This document shows positions 34,850 to 45,423 of a DNA stretch of 64,000 nt, piece after piece. Positions within the stretch are counted from its first letter, which is position 1. Each line of letters opens with the position of its first letter. The DNA lies in assembly GCA_947846985.1 (NCBI GenBank), contig CANTUZ010000024.1, positions 1,407,046 to 1,471,045 on the forward strand. Direction: 5' to 3'. The DNA is from Fratercula arctica. Taxonomy: Eukaryota; Chordata; Aves; Charadriiformes; Alcidae. Below the pieces are notes generated by a model, which saw only the letters and a list, made by a program, of their open reading frames with translations, was not told where the DNA came from and made no database searches. Both the position numbers and the translations under genes were made by a program.

Positions 34850-34924
34850 GAAGAAAAAACTATCCAAAAACCTCGAAAAGCCGAAGTTTGGAGGTGGGAA
34901 GGGGCAGCCCTGGCTGGGGCTGAG

Positions 34925-35260
34925 GTGGGAGGGGCGGGGCTAAGGGCAAAAGGGGCGTGGCTACAGGCACAATAGGGCGCGGTTACGGGCAAACGGGGCG
35001 GAGCTACGGAGAAAGGGGCGGGGCTAGGTCAAAGGAGGTGGAGCTGCGGGCAAGGGGCGGAGCTACGGCCAAGGGGCGGGTCTTGCTGGGGCTGAGAAGC
35101 GATGGGATAGGTTGGTTTTAAGGGCAGGGGTAATGTGAGGGCGGAGCTTGCCGGCATTGGCTTCCCTTGGGGGGCGGGGGTAGCAGCGGAGGGGGCGTGG
35201 CCTACATCTGAGAGGTTGGTGAGCCGAATGGGCGGGGCTTGGAGAATGGGCGGGGCGCGT
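34925..35260 (+). promoter_or_regulatory. PPOX: Tandem GC-box array in the PPOX promoter
   Basis: About ten GC boxes or close variants (GGGGCGGGGCTA, GGGGCGTGGCTA, GGGGCGGAGCTA) recur at roughly 20-28-bp spacing between about 34930 and 35080, with further copies near 35172, 35193, 35233 and 35250. The spacer GGGCAAA recurs with them, so the array looks like a tandem repeat of an Sp1/KLF site. PPOX starts 170 bp downstream. Confidence 0.6.
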
Positions 35261-35428
35261 TGCCGTTGGTTCCGGGGGGGACGGTGCCGGCGCCTGTCCC
35301 TCAGGGAACGGCGTCCTGCCATTGGCTCTCCGCCTCCTTAGCCCCGCCCTCCGCCCCGGCAGCGGCGGGAAGGGGTGGGCCCGGTGCCGGTGCTCCGCGT
35401 TCAGCCCGGCCGAGCCCCCGCTCCCTCC

Positions 35429-38400
35429 ATGCCGCCCACCGTGGCCGTCGTGGGGGGCGGCATCAGCGGCCTGGCCGCCTGCTACCACCTGGCCCGCGGC
35501 CCCTGCCCGCCCAAGGTGAGCCGGGACCGTGTCCGGGGGAGTGGGGGCAACGGGGACCGGGACCGCCGGTGTCCCCGGGGTGACGGCCGTGTCCCCAGGT
35601 GCTGTTGCTGGAGGCCGGCGCCCGCCTGGGGGGGTGGCTGCAGAGCACCCGCGCCCCCGACGGGGCCGTGTTCGAACACGGGCCGCGGGGCATCCGCCCC
35701 GGGGGGGCAGCGGGCACCGACACCCTGCACATGGTACGGGGCGGGGGGGGTCCCAGGGTGCCGGAGTCCGGGGGGGGGGGCGGTCCTTGGGTGTGAGATT
35801 GGGTCGGGGGGGGGGTTGTCCTGCGATGGATCCCGGGGTCCCAGGGTGCGGGGGTCCGGGGGGGGGGGGCGTGGGGCTGGCTGCAGGGGGCCGAAGGGTC
35901 TCTGGGTGCTGGGGGACAGGGGTCCCTGGGTGGGTGCCGGGGTCCTTGTGGGCGTCCCTGGGGTGGGTGAAAGGGGCTGAGGGTCTCTGGGGTGGGTGCC
36001 AAGATAAAGAGGGGTCCCTGGGTGGGTCCTGGGGTCATTTTGGGGGTCCCTGGGGTGGGTGAAAGGGGCTGAGGGTCTCTGGGGTGGGTGCCAAGATAAA
36101 GAGGGGTCCCTGGGTGGGTCCTGGGGTCATTTTGGGGGTCCCTGGGGTGGGTGAAAGGGGCTGAGGGTCTCTGGGGTGGGTGCCAAGATAAAGAGGGGTC
36201 CCTGGGTGCTGGGGGACAGGGGTCCCTGGGTGGGTGCAAGGGGCTGGGGGTGCCTGGGTGGGTCCTGGGGTCATTTTGGGGGTCCCTGGGGTGGGTGAAA
36301 GGGGCTGAGGGTCTCTGGGGTGGGTGCCAAGATACAGAGGGGTCCCTGGGTGGGTGCAGGGTGCCCTGGTTTGCCACGTGGTTGTCGGGGTCTTGCCGAG
36401 GCTGCCCCGTGCCCGTCCTGTGCCCCCCACCCCCCCCCAGGTCTCTGAGCTCGGCCTGGAGGGTGACATCCTTCCCGTCCCCGGGGACCACCCGGCTTCC
36501 AGGAATCGCTTCCTCTACGTCGGGGGGGCCCTGCACAAACTGCCATCGGGCTTGGGGTAGGTGGACAAATAGGGCCACCGAGGGTTCCAAAATCCAAGCC
36601 GAAAAAACCCAAAATCCAACCCCAAAAAAATGAAAAATCCAACCCCGAAAAATCCAACTCAAAAATCCCACCCCAAAAACAATTCAACCCAAAAAACCGA
36701 AAAATCCAACCCAGAAAAATCCAACCCCCCCCAAAAAATCCAACCCCCCAAAAATTCCAACCCCTGAGCCCCTCGGTGGCCCCCCAGGGGCTTGCTGCGG
36801 CCGGTGTCCCCCTTCTCGCAGGCCCTGCTGTGGAGCGGGGTGCGGGACCTGCTGGCACCGGCCGGGACGGAGCCCGACGAGAGCGTCCACGCCTTCGTTC
36901 ATCGCCGTTTCGGCCGGGAGGTGGGTGCCGATAGCGCCGGGGACTTATCGGTACCCGTCACGCCGCGGGCGGGGACCCATCTCACCCCCCCCCCCCCCCT
37001 CCCCGCCGTAGGTGGCCGACATCGCCGTGGACAGTTTGTGCCGGGGGGTTTTCGCCGGGGACTGTCGGGCGCTGAGTATCCGCTCCTGCTTCCCTGCGCT
37101 TTTCCAAGCGGAACGGCGACGGAGATCCGTCCTGCTGGGGATGGCGCTGGGCTCCGGTGAGCACCACGCTTCGGGGCGGGGTGGGGGGACACACACACAC
37201 ACAGCCCCCCCCCCTCGGTGCCACCGCTACGTGTCATTGTCACCCGCAGGGAAGGAGCGCGGGGCCGAGTCGGGGCTGAGCCGCCGGGCGCGGGCCGAGC
37301 GCTGGAGCCAGTGGTCGCTGCGGGGGGGGATGCAGACCCTGCCCGAGGCCTTGGCGGCGTTTCTGCGCCCCCGCGGCGTCGAGCTGCGCTGCCACGCGCC
37401 CCTGCGACGCCTGCGACGCCGTCCCGACGGCCGATGGCAGGTAGGGCCCGGGGATGGGGGCCAGGACGCCCTGGTCCCCTTCCCAGTGCCCCCCCATCGC
37501 CCTCCTTTCCCCCCCCCATCGCCCTGGTCCCCTTCCCAGTGCCCCCCCATCGCCCTCCTTTCCCCCCCCCCCCATCGCCCTGGTCCCCTTCCCAGTGCCC
37601 CCCCATCGCCCTCCTTTCCCCCCCCCCCCCATCGCCCTGGTCCCCTTCCCAGTGCCCCCCCATCGCCCTCCTTTCCCCCCCCCCCCATCGCCCTGGTCCC
37701 CTTCCCAGTGCCCACCCATCGCCCTCCTTTCCCCCCCCCCCCATCGCCCTGGGTCCCCTTCCCAGTGCCCACCCATCGCCCTCCTTTGCCCCCCCCCCCC
37801 CATCGCCCTGGTCCCCTTCCCAGTGCCCCCCCATCGCCCTCCTCTTCACCCCCCCATCATGCTCCTTCCCCCCCCATCGCCCTCCTTTTTCCCCATCGCT
37901 TTCCCTTTTCCTCCCCCCATCGCTTTCCCTTTTCCCCCCCCATCGCTTTCCCTTTTCCTCCCCCCATCGCTTTCCCTTTTCCTCCCCCCATCGCTTTCCC
38001 TTTTCCTCCCCCCATCGCTTTCCCTTTTCCTCCCCCCATCGCTTTCCCTTTTCCTCCCCCCATCGCTTTCCCTTTTCCTCCCCCCATCGCTTTCCCTTTT
38101 CCTCCCCCCATCGCTTTCCCTTTTCCTCCCCCCATCGCTTTCCCTTTCCCCCCCCCATCGCTTTCCCTTTCCCCCCCCCATCGCTTTCCCTTCCCCCCCC
38201 CATCGCTTTCCTTCCCCCCCCCATCGCTTTCCTTCCCCCCCCCATCGCTTTCCTTTCCCCCCCCATCACTTTCCCTTTTCCTCCCCCCCATCGCTTTCCT
38301 TTCCCCCCCCCCCATCGCTTTCCTTCCCCCCCCCCCCCCATCGCTTTCCCTTCCCCCCCAGCTCACCCTACCAGACAGCACCGTTACAGCTGACCACGTC

Positions 38401-39481
38401 ATCAGCGCCGTCCCAGCCGCAGGTAGGGGGTGGTGGTGGTGGTGGGGGGTGCCCTGGGGGTTCCCCGGGGGACAGGGAGGACGAGGTGACCCCCCCCCCC
38501 GACCTCCCCCCCCCTCTCCTCCCAGCCCTGGCTGAGGTGCTGCCGGAGGAGGCCGAGCCGTTGGCGCAGGAGCTGCGCCGCATCCCGGCCGTGTCGGTGG
38601 CCGTGGTGAACCTGCAGTACCAGGGCGTCACATTGCCCGTCACGGTGAGAGGGGCAGGGGGTGGGGGGTGGGGGGGGTGTCCCTGACACCTGGGAGTGTC
38701 CCCCCAGCATCCAAGGCTGTGCCCATCCCGCTCACGCCGCTGCTCCTGCCCAGGGTTTCGGGCACTTGGTGCCCTCCTCCGAGGACGCTTCCCTCCTGGG
38801 CATCGTCTATGACTCGGTGGCCTTCCCCGAGCACGACGGCGCGGGAGCCGGCTCCCTGCGGCTGACGGTGAGCGACCGGGGATGGAGGTGGGGGGGGGGG
38901 ACAAGGATGACCCGATGGGGGGGGTGCTCACGGTGCCACCGGTGCCACGCAGGTGATGCTGGGAGGCGCCTGGTTCGGGCAGAGCTTTGGGGACCCGGCC
39001 TCGGCGTCACCCTCGCTGCTGCTGCAGCGGGCGCAGGCGGCCGCGCGCGACCAGCTGGGCCTGGAGCCCCCCCCGACACGCTCCATCCTCAGGGTGCACC
39101 AGGTGGGTGACGGCGCCGCGGGATTTGGGGGGGGCACCTGGGGGGGGGGGGGGGTGGTGTCCCACAGGGCTCACCGGCTTCTCCCCCCTCCCCTAGGCCT
39201 GCATCCCCCAGTACACGCTGGGCCACTGGCAGCGCACAGGTAAGGGGTGGGGGGGGGTGTCAGGGTGCGGGGAAGGGGGGGGGGGGATGTCTCCTGGCCC
39301 CCCCAACCCCGGCATCACCCACCGGCCGTCCCCCGTGCCCGCAGAGCGCATCAGCCGGTTCCTGGCGGAGCGGCGGCTGCCCCTCAGCCTCATCGGAGCC
39401 TCCTACGCCGGCGTCTCCGTCAACGACTGCATCGCCAGCGCCAAAGCGGCCGTGGGGCAGCTGCTGGGGGGGCTGCGCTGA
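35429..39481 (+). CDS. PPOX: Protoporphyrinogen oxidase, 12 coding exons
   Basis: Exons: 35429-35515, 35599-35733, 36441-36556, 36788-36920, 37012-37156, 37250-37440, 38362-38422, 38526-38644, 38754-38867, 38953-39102, 39197-39239, 39345-39481; 476 aa (human 477). The N-terminal FAD-binding GxGxxG is G9-G14 (GGGISG). Conserved blocks include [93 protein letters not shown] and the C-terminal [17 protein letters not shown] is the penultimate enzyme of haem synthesis, a mitochondrial intermembrane flavoprotein that oxidises protoporphyrinogen IX to protoporphyrin IX. Three introns carry minisatellites. The 3-prime end meets B4GALT3 tail to tail. Confidence 0.98.
35905..36360 (+). repeat. About 91-bp minisatellite in PPOX intron 2
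   Basis: The motif CCAAGATAAAGAGGGGTCCC recurs at about 36000, 36091 and 36184, with a variant (AAGATACAG) at about 36328, inside a unit built of GGGTCTCTGGGGTGGGTGCC and CTGGGGTCATTTTGGGGGTC. At least four copies are visible. Confidence 0.9.
36585..36770. repeat. A/C-rich short repeat in PPOX intron 3
   Basis: Short units reading AAAAATCCAACCCC, with variants, repeat about a dozen times. This is one of the few A-rich arrays in the window. Confidence 0.85.
37460..37860. repeat. Minisatellite A in PPOX intron 6
   Basis: About seven copies of a unit containing CATCGCCCTGGTCCCCTTCC, CAGTGCCCCCCATCGCCCTC and a C-run occur over 400 bp, immediately after the exon 6 donor. Confidence 0.9.
37870..38358. 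repeat. Minisatellite B in PPOX intron 6
   Basis: About twenty copies of a roughly 25-bp unit reading CCCCCATCGCTTTCCCTTTT(CCTC) run almost to the exon 7 acceptor. The unit shares the CATCGC core with array A, so one may derive from the other. Confidence 0.93.
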
Positions 39482-39541
39482 GCCCCAGCGTGTCCCCCCC
39501 CCCCCAGCCCGACAGCAGTAGGACAAAGTGTTGGTTTTTTT

Positions 39542-39595
39542 TTTAATTGAAAAACCCTTATAAAGGTCCAGGGAGCGGCTCATAAATAGAATAAA
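39542..39595. terminator. Convergent PPOX and B4GALT3 polyadenylation signals
   Basis: The plus strand has AATAAA at 39590-39595 (PPOX, 109 nt after its stop). The minus strand has ATTAAA (plus-strand TTTAAT at 39542-39547) for B4GALT3, giving it a 3-prime UTR of about 450 nt. If both are used, the mature 3-prime ends overlap by about 70 nt. Confidence 0.65.
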
Positions 39596-39995
39596 TAACC
39601 GCACGCCGGCAGCGCAGCCTGCGACCGGCCTCAGGCACCCACAGCCTGCGGGGAGACGGAGGCAGGCGAGCCCCCGGCTCTCCCCCCACCCCTTCCCGGG
39701 GGTGCCCCCCAAAAACAGGCACCGGCCCCGTGGCTAGCAGCTCCCCCACGGTAGCCCCCAGGGCTTGCTGCTCCCCCCAGTCTCTCCAGTGAGGCCACAG
39801 AGTGGCCAGCCCGGCTGCAGCACCCAGTGCCGGGTCTCGGCGAGCGGAGTCCATGCCGGGGCCGCAGTGGCCACCGGCTAGCGGCCACCCTGCGGCAGGC
39901 TCTGGTTGTCCCTGCGGGTGGGCAGGGCCCCCATCTCCTGTGCCACAGCCACACCGGCGCTGCTCCCCGGGCGGCTGTCGCCGGCCCCGGCAGCC

Positions 39996-42946
39996 TCAGG
40001 GCTGCGCTGGGTGATCCCCGGCGCGGAGCCTGGTGGCGCCCCGGGTGCCGTTACCCGCCTGCGGCTGCTGCGCAACAGCCGTGGGCAACCGGGGGGACAG
40101 GGCCAGCCCCTGCTCCCCCCACCCCGCGGCGTCCCGGGGCAGCTTGCGCAGCATCTCCTCTCGGAAGAGGCTGCTGCTGCTGCGGTACCTCTGGCCCTCG
40201 TGGCCCGGCACCGGCCCCCGGTGGCCCCGGCCGGCGCGAGGGTCCGTACCGATGTCCACCGTGAGGTTGGTGTAGAGCGGGTGGAGGTGCTTGGCCAGCA
40301 GCGTGTACGTGAGGGAGTTCATCCCGTCCTGCGTCCACATCCGCTGCGTGCGGATCAGCAGGTCGAACCTGGAAGGGATGAGGGAAGGGGGGGGAGCGTC
40401 AGCACCGAGCCCCCCGATAGCCCCCCCCCGCCCCCCGCCAGCCCCCCAACCTGTGGGGGTTCTCCTCGTTGCCTTTGTCACTTTTGTGCTTCACCATCTT
40501 GTAGTGGCCGATGGAGACGGGAGGGCGGGCGATCTTCATGCCGGCCAGGCGCACCCTGTGGACGAGCCCCCATGTCACCGAGGGCGCGGGGACACCGTGT
40601 GTGTGTGTGTGTGTGTCCCCCGAGTGCGGTGGCAACAGCCCCCACGCATCTGTCCTGCACAGTGATGCCATCCCATGGCCGGTGCCTCCCGGTGGGACAC
40701 GAACGCGAGTGACGGGGAGACCGGCAGGTCACCACAATGTCCTACCTGGTGGCAATGTCATCGTCCTCGCCGCCCCAGCCCCAATACTCGTTGGGGAAAC
40801 CGTTGATCTTCATGTACTGGTCGGGGGTGAGAGCCGAGACCCCCCCGAAGTACTGGGGGTAGGGCAGGCTGCGAGAGAGGGGGCAGAGGCTGAGCCGGGG
40901 CCGGTCCCCTCGCTCCCGGCTCTCCCCCCACCGTCGCGGTCACCCACCTGTATCCGAATTTATTCATGGCGATGGAGACATGTTTGGGGTTCCAGGGGTC
41001 GCAGGTGTAGAGGTTGTGGTCGTTCTCGGGGATGAGGTCGACGTCGTGAAGGAAAAGGCAGTCCCACTCCTCGTCCTTCAGCGCCTCCTTCACCCCCACG
41101 TTCAGCAGCTTGGCCCGGTTGAAGGTGGAGTTGCCGGCCTGCCGGGGGGGGGGCGCGGAGCAAGCCGGTTGGCAACGGTGGCCCCCACGAAGCCCAGTGA
41201 AGCAAGCCCCCCCACCGGCCTCACCTGGTGCACGACGTAGATGCCGTACTGGAGCTGCTGGCGCTGGAGGAAGGGGTGCAGGTAGTAGAGGAGGTGGCCC
41301 AGGTGGGTCTCGCGGTTGCGGTGGGGGATGATGACGGCGGTGCGGGACCGGGCTTCGCAGGTGGAGGGTTGGTACCGGCCGCCCTCCTCCACCGCCGGGT
41401 TCTTCGCCTGGATCTGCTCCAACGTGGGCACTCGGCTGAAGCTCACCGTCAGCGGGCCGACTGCGGGAAGCGGGGAGGGGGGAGAGGGGGATTGGGGAGG
41501 CGGGGGGGGGGGCTGGCATGGGGCGGCAGGGACAGCACCCATGGTGGGGTGCAGGTCCCCCCCTGCCCTGAGATGGGGGAGCCTCCCCGGATCGGCCCTG
41601 CCTGTCCGACAGGTCAGTCGGGGCTGGACGCCGTGGGGCCGGTTCTTGCCCTGAGGGGGGGTCAGTCGGGGCTGGACGCCGTGGGGCTGGTTCTTGCCCT
41701 GAGGGGGGGGGTCAGTCGGGGACTGGACGCCGTGGGGCTGGTTCTTGCCCTGAGGGGGGGTCAGTCGGGGCTGGACGCCGTGGGGCCGGTTCTTGCCCTG
41801 AGGGGGGGGTCAGTCGGGGCTGGACGCCGTGGGGCCGGTTCTTGCCCTGAGGGGGGGCCAGTCCTTGCAGGGGGGGGCTAGTTCCTGTCCCGGGAGTCTG
41901 GTTCTTCCCCCAGGGGGGGCCCATTTCTCGCTCTGGGGGAGCCAGTTCTTCCCCTGGGGGAGGGCATCTGGTTTTTGCCCCGGGGCGGGGGAGGGGGGCA
42001 GGTTCTCGCCCCAAGAGGGCCAGTGGTTCTTCCCCCGGGGGGGCCCGGTTTTTGCCCCCGGTTCTTCCCCCGGAGGGGGCCTGGTTTCTGCCCCCGGGAG
42101 TTCGGTTCTTCCCCAGGGCAGGGAGGGGGCGCTTCTTTCCCTGGGGAAGATCCTGGTTCTTGCTCCATGGGGGAGCTGGTTCTTCCCCCGGGGGGGGCAG
42201 GTTCTCACCCCCAAGAGGGCCAGTGATTCTTCCCCCGGGGGGGGGCCCAGTTCTTGCCCTGGTTCTTCCCGCGGGGTGGAGCCACTTCCTGCCCGGGGAG
42301 TTGGTTCTTTCCCTGGTGAAGATCCTGGTTCTTGCTCCAAGGGGGAGCCAGTTCTTCCCCTGGGGGGAGCCCGGTTTTTGCCCCGGGGCGGGGGGCAGCT
42401 TCTCGCCCGAGGAGGGCCAGCGGTTCTTCCCCCCGGGGGGGGGCCGGTTCTTGCCCCGGTGTGGAGCCACTTCCTGCCCCAGGAATGCGGTTGTTTCCCC
42501 GGGGGGGGGGGGGGGGCGGTTCTTTCCCTGGGGGAGATCCCGGTTCTCGCTCAGAGGTGGAGCCGCTTCTTCCCCCGGGGTGGGGGCCGGCCTCTGCCCC
42601 GACACCTCCCGGCCAACCCCTCCCCCGGAGCCACCAGAGCCGGTTGCCGCGCCCCCCCCCCCCCCCCCCCCGCCCCGGACAACCACTCACCGAGGAAGGG
42701 CGATCTCTCGGGGCAGAAGGGCAGGGGCTGCGCGGGGTCGGGGCGGGCGGCCCGGCGGGGCAGGAGCCGGCTGAGGTTGGCGTAGACGTCGTGGGTGCGG
42801 GTGTAATCGAAGACGGGCCCAGCGGCGCGGCCGAAGAAGGAGGTGAGATTCCGGAACCCCCCCAGGGAGAAATAAGCGACGAAAGCGAACTGGCAGCCCA
42901 CCAACAGGGCCAGGCTGCAGGGCCGCTCCAGCAACCGCCGCAGCAT
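39996..42946 (-). CDS. B4GALT3: Beta-1,4-galactosyltransferase 3, six coding exons
   Basis: Minus-strand exons: 42691-42946, 41225-41460, 40948-41138, 40746-40868, 40451-40555, 39996-40368; 427 aa (human 393). It is a type II Golgi membrane protein: the short cytoplasmic start [10 protein letters not shown] matches human exactly, followed by a signal-anchor at about residues 12-30, a stem, then the catalytic domain. The metal-binding DVD is at 196-198 ([12 protein letters not shown]) and WGWGGEDDD at 257-265. Other family blocks are [45 protein letters not shown] and [11 protein letters not shown]. The enzyme transfers galactose from UDP-Gal to terminal GlcNAc. The C-terminal tail after DIGTDPR is about 35 residues longer than human and unrelated in sequence. 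Intron 1 is almost all minisatellite. Confidence 0.97.
41590..41870. repeat. About 48-bp minisatellite in B4GALT3 intron 1
   Basis: Five to six copies of a unit containing GTCAGTCGGGGCTGGACGCC, GTGGGGCCGGTTCTTGCCCT and a G-run occur in tandem. Confidence 0.92.
41871..42600. repeat. Second minisatellite in B4GALT3 intron 1
   Basis: A looser array with the recurring core GGTTCTTCCCCCGGGGGGGC and variants (TTCTTGCCCC, TTCTTTCCCTGGGG) covers about 730 bp up to the exon 1 donor. The core GGTTCTT(G/C)CCC is shared with the 48-bp array beside it. Confidence 0.88.
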
Positions 42947-43054
42947 GGCGGGGCGGCGGGCGGGGCCCGGATCACCGGGGAGCGGCGGCGGGGCCGGGCC
43001 GCATGGCGGGGGGGGGGGGGGGGGGGGCTGCGGGGGGGGGAAGCCCCAGGCCCG

Positions 43055-43220
43055 GCCGGTACCTGCGGGCGGCGGGAACGCCTCAACCCCGCCCGACCGC
43101 CGCCGCCATCTTGGAACGGAGAGCGAGAAGGGGCGCGGCGTGCTGACGTAGCGGGGGCGTGCTGACGGCGTAAGGGCGGGGCCACCACGACGTGGAAGTT
43201 CTTAAAGGGGCCGCGCTGAG
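43055..43220 (-). promoter_or_regulatory. B4GALT3: B4GALT3 CpG-island promoter and 5-prime UTR exon
   Basis: On the minus strand an AAGATGGCGGCGGCGG YY1-type motif lies at about 43098-43113. A GC-rich non-coding exon follows and appears to end at CCCGCAG/GTACCG (about 43060), with an intron of about 100 bp before the ATG exon. There is no TATA box. Confidence 0.55.
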
Positions 43221-43437
43221 GCGGGAAAGCCCAGCACCGCCCCTTCCCCCCCTCCCGCGCCGGGCTTGTGGGGCGAAGCGAGTGGCTAGCGGCGAGCGGG
43301 GAGGGCAAGTCGTGGTTTTTAAGTCATGGTTTTCCATCCTGGCGCCGTCTCCGGGGGCGACGCCCCACGGCGTTGGGGGTTTCGGGCAGCGGGGCAGCGG
43401 GTCGAGGCCAGGAAAGCCCCACGGCCTGTGGCCCACA

Positions 43438-43795
43438 GCGGTTCACGGAATCGTCCCGGAATGGCCAGGGTGGGAAGGGCCCTCTGGAGATCACCCAGTC
43501 CCACCCCTGCCAGAGCAGGGTCACCCAGAGCAGGTGGCACAGGAACGCGTCCAGGCGGGGGTGGGATGTCTCCGGAGACGGAGACTCCACCACCTCTCTG
43601 GGCAGCCTGTGCCAGGGCTCTGCCACCCTCACAGGGAAGAAGTTCCTCCTCGTGTTGAGATGGAACTTCCCATGGTCACGTTTGTGCCCGTTACCCCTTG
43701 TCCTGTCCCTGGGCACCACTGAGAAGAGCCTGGCCCCGTCCTCCTGACACCCCCCTTTCAGTATTTATCAGCGTTGATGAGATCCCCCCTCAGTC
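43438..43795 (-). mobile_element. CR1 LINE 3-prime fragment
   Basis: The plus strand reads as the reverse complement of an avian CR1 tail: GTGGGAAGGGCCCTCTGGAG, CACCCAGTCCCACCCC, GGCAGCCTGTGCCAGGGCTC, GAAGAAGTTCCTCCT, CTTGTCCTGTCCCTGGGCAC, and GTTGATGAGATCCCCCCTC. The element is truncated at its 5-prime side, as is usual for CR1. Confidence 0.9.
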
Positions 43796-43887
43796 ATCAG
43801 GATTTTTCACTCTTACCTGCCCCCAACTACTCGAGGCCTGTGAGGGAGGTTTTTCTGTTCCATTAGAGCAGGTGGAGAGAGTAGAAC

Positions 43888-44155
43888 CATAGAATGTGTT
43901 GGGTGGGAAGGGACCTCTAAAGGCCACCCAGTGCCACCCCCCTGCAGTGAGCAGGGACATCTTCAACTCGATGAGGTCGCTCCGAGCCTCCTCCAGCCTG
44001 GCCTGGAATGTCTCCAGGGATGGGGCCTCCACCCCCTCTCTGGGCAACCTGGGCCAGTGTCTCACCACCCTCAGGGGAAAGAACTTCTTCCTCATGGCTG
44101 ACCTAAACCTGCCCTGCTCTAGGTTAAACCATTGCCCCTTGTAGCTTGGGACACA
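43888..44155 (-). mobile_element. CR1 LINE 3-prime fragment, different subfamily
   Basis: A second CR1 tail in the same orientation starts at ACCATAGAATGTGTTGGGTG and continues through GGGACCTCTAAAGGCCACCC, CTCCAGCCTGGCCTGG and CAGTGTCTCACCACCCTCA to CATTGCCCCTTGTA. Its internal sequence differs from the copies at 43438 and 44516, so it belongs to another subfamily. Confidence 0.88.
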
Positions 44156-44515
44156 TCCAGACAAGAGCTGCCACGTGGCCGAGGAGAAAAATGAGGGAAT
44201 TGGGTAATTGAGGATAAGGTTGGGGAAGGCAGTGGGACCTGGTCAGCCCGTCTTCCTCGCCCTGCGCCGATGGAGTCGAGGTGCTGCAGTGAAATAGCCG
44301 ACGCTGGCGCTTGGCACAGGCTCTTATGTATTAACCGCGCTGTTTTTCTGTTGCAGACTTGTGTGAAGAATCACCCTCCTGAAACTACGCCCGTGGCAGC
44401 GTGGTGAGGGAGGCGGTGGGTGAGAGGAACGCTTGGTCCAGACCTACGGAGCAGGGGTACAGCTGCTGTCGGTGCAAAAAATGCAGTTGCAGAAGTGTGG
44501 TGAGAGCATTTGGGA

Positions 44516-44754
44516 GAATCACAGAATCCCAGAATGGCCGAGGTGGGAAGGGACCTCTGGAGATCACCCAGTCCCACCCCTGCCAGAGCAGGGTCACCCA
44601 GAGCAGGTGGCACAGGAACGCGTCCAGGCGGGGGTGGGATGTCTCCAGAGACGGAGACTCCCCCACCTCTCCGGGCAGCCTGTGCCGGGGCTCTGCCACC
44701 CTCAAAGTCAAAAAGTTCCTCCTGGCGTTGAGGTGGAACTTCCCACGGCCAAGT
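44516..44754 (-). mobile_element. CR1 LINE fragment, part 1 of a copy interrupted by an LTR-like insertion
   Basis: This segment is close to the CR1 copy at 43438 (same GGAGATCACCCAGTCCCACC and GGGCAGCCTGTGCCGGGGCT blocks) but stops at CCCACGGCCAAGT. The continuation expected from the 43438 copy (TTTGTGCCCGTTACCCCTTG) resumes at 45424. Confidence 0.88.
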
Positions 44755-45423
44755 TGCTCCCTGAAATAAAAGCCCTGGAAACCAAAAGCGGTTCAGCGAG
44801 GAGATATCGCTTTACCCCGCACCGGGTGCTAAGGGGGAAACCCACAAACGCAACACCCCTTTACCGGGGACGTTCCCCCGTTATTTGTACACAAAAAAAA
44901 TAAGTCTCGTTATTCCGCCTACCTAATACGTAACGCCACCCAGGCTTGCCGATTCACTGGGATGAGCGGAGAGTCTTGTTGCGGGTGCGGATCGAATTTT
45001 GCTGCGTCGGCGAGACCCTTCGGCGTCCGGGCGGTCGTTTGGGTGAGAAGACCCTTCCTCGCCTACATTTATCCTTTTAAGGTCATCTCCGGACGGTAAA
45101 AATTTGCTGCAAGTTTGCCAACTTCTTGACGATAGTAAGGGAGTTCTTCGAAGCAGCCGTAACCCCATCCCAATTGGTGCGGGAGGAGGCGCTTGACGTG
45201 TAGAAGAACCTTGAAGCGATTAACGACTTCTGGCTGCCTCCTCGTTATCGCTGTCTATAACGTCAGCTCAGCGACGAGCTATTTTTTACCCAGTAAGAAA
45301 GTCGGTAATTAACTATTTTTTACCCACTAAGAAAGTCGGTAATTAGCTATTTTCTCACACCATGAGACGGTTAGCGAGAAACAACTATTTTAAAAACAAA
45401 GCAGGGGCCTGTCTTTGGTAACA
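44755..45423 (-). mobile_element. Solo-LTR-like insertion (669 bp) inside a CR1
   Basis: The insertion is much more AT-rich than its surroundings and interrupts the CR1 cleanly. Its ends are TG and CA on either strand. The flanks are AAGT and AGGT, a 4-bp duplication with one mismatch. On the minus strand it starts TGTTACC and ends GGGAGCA. Near 45275-45350 there are two to three ~30-bp tandem repeats built on TATTTTTTACCCACTAAGAA. No protein-coding retroviral gene is present. These features fit an old solo LTR, but I cannot match it to a named family. Confidence 0.6.

Noticed and set aside
34825..34862. Poly-A stretch as the tail of a processed pseudogene
   Set aside because: It follows directly on the USP21 AATAAA of an intron-containing gene and has no target-site duplication; it is a local A-run.
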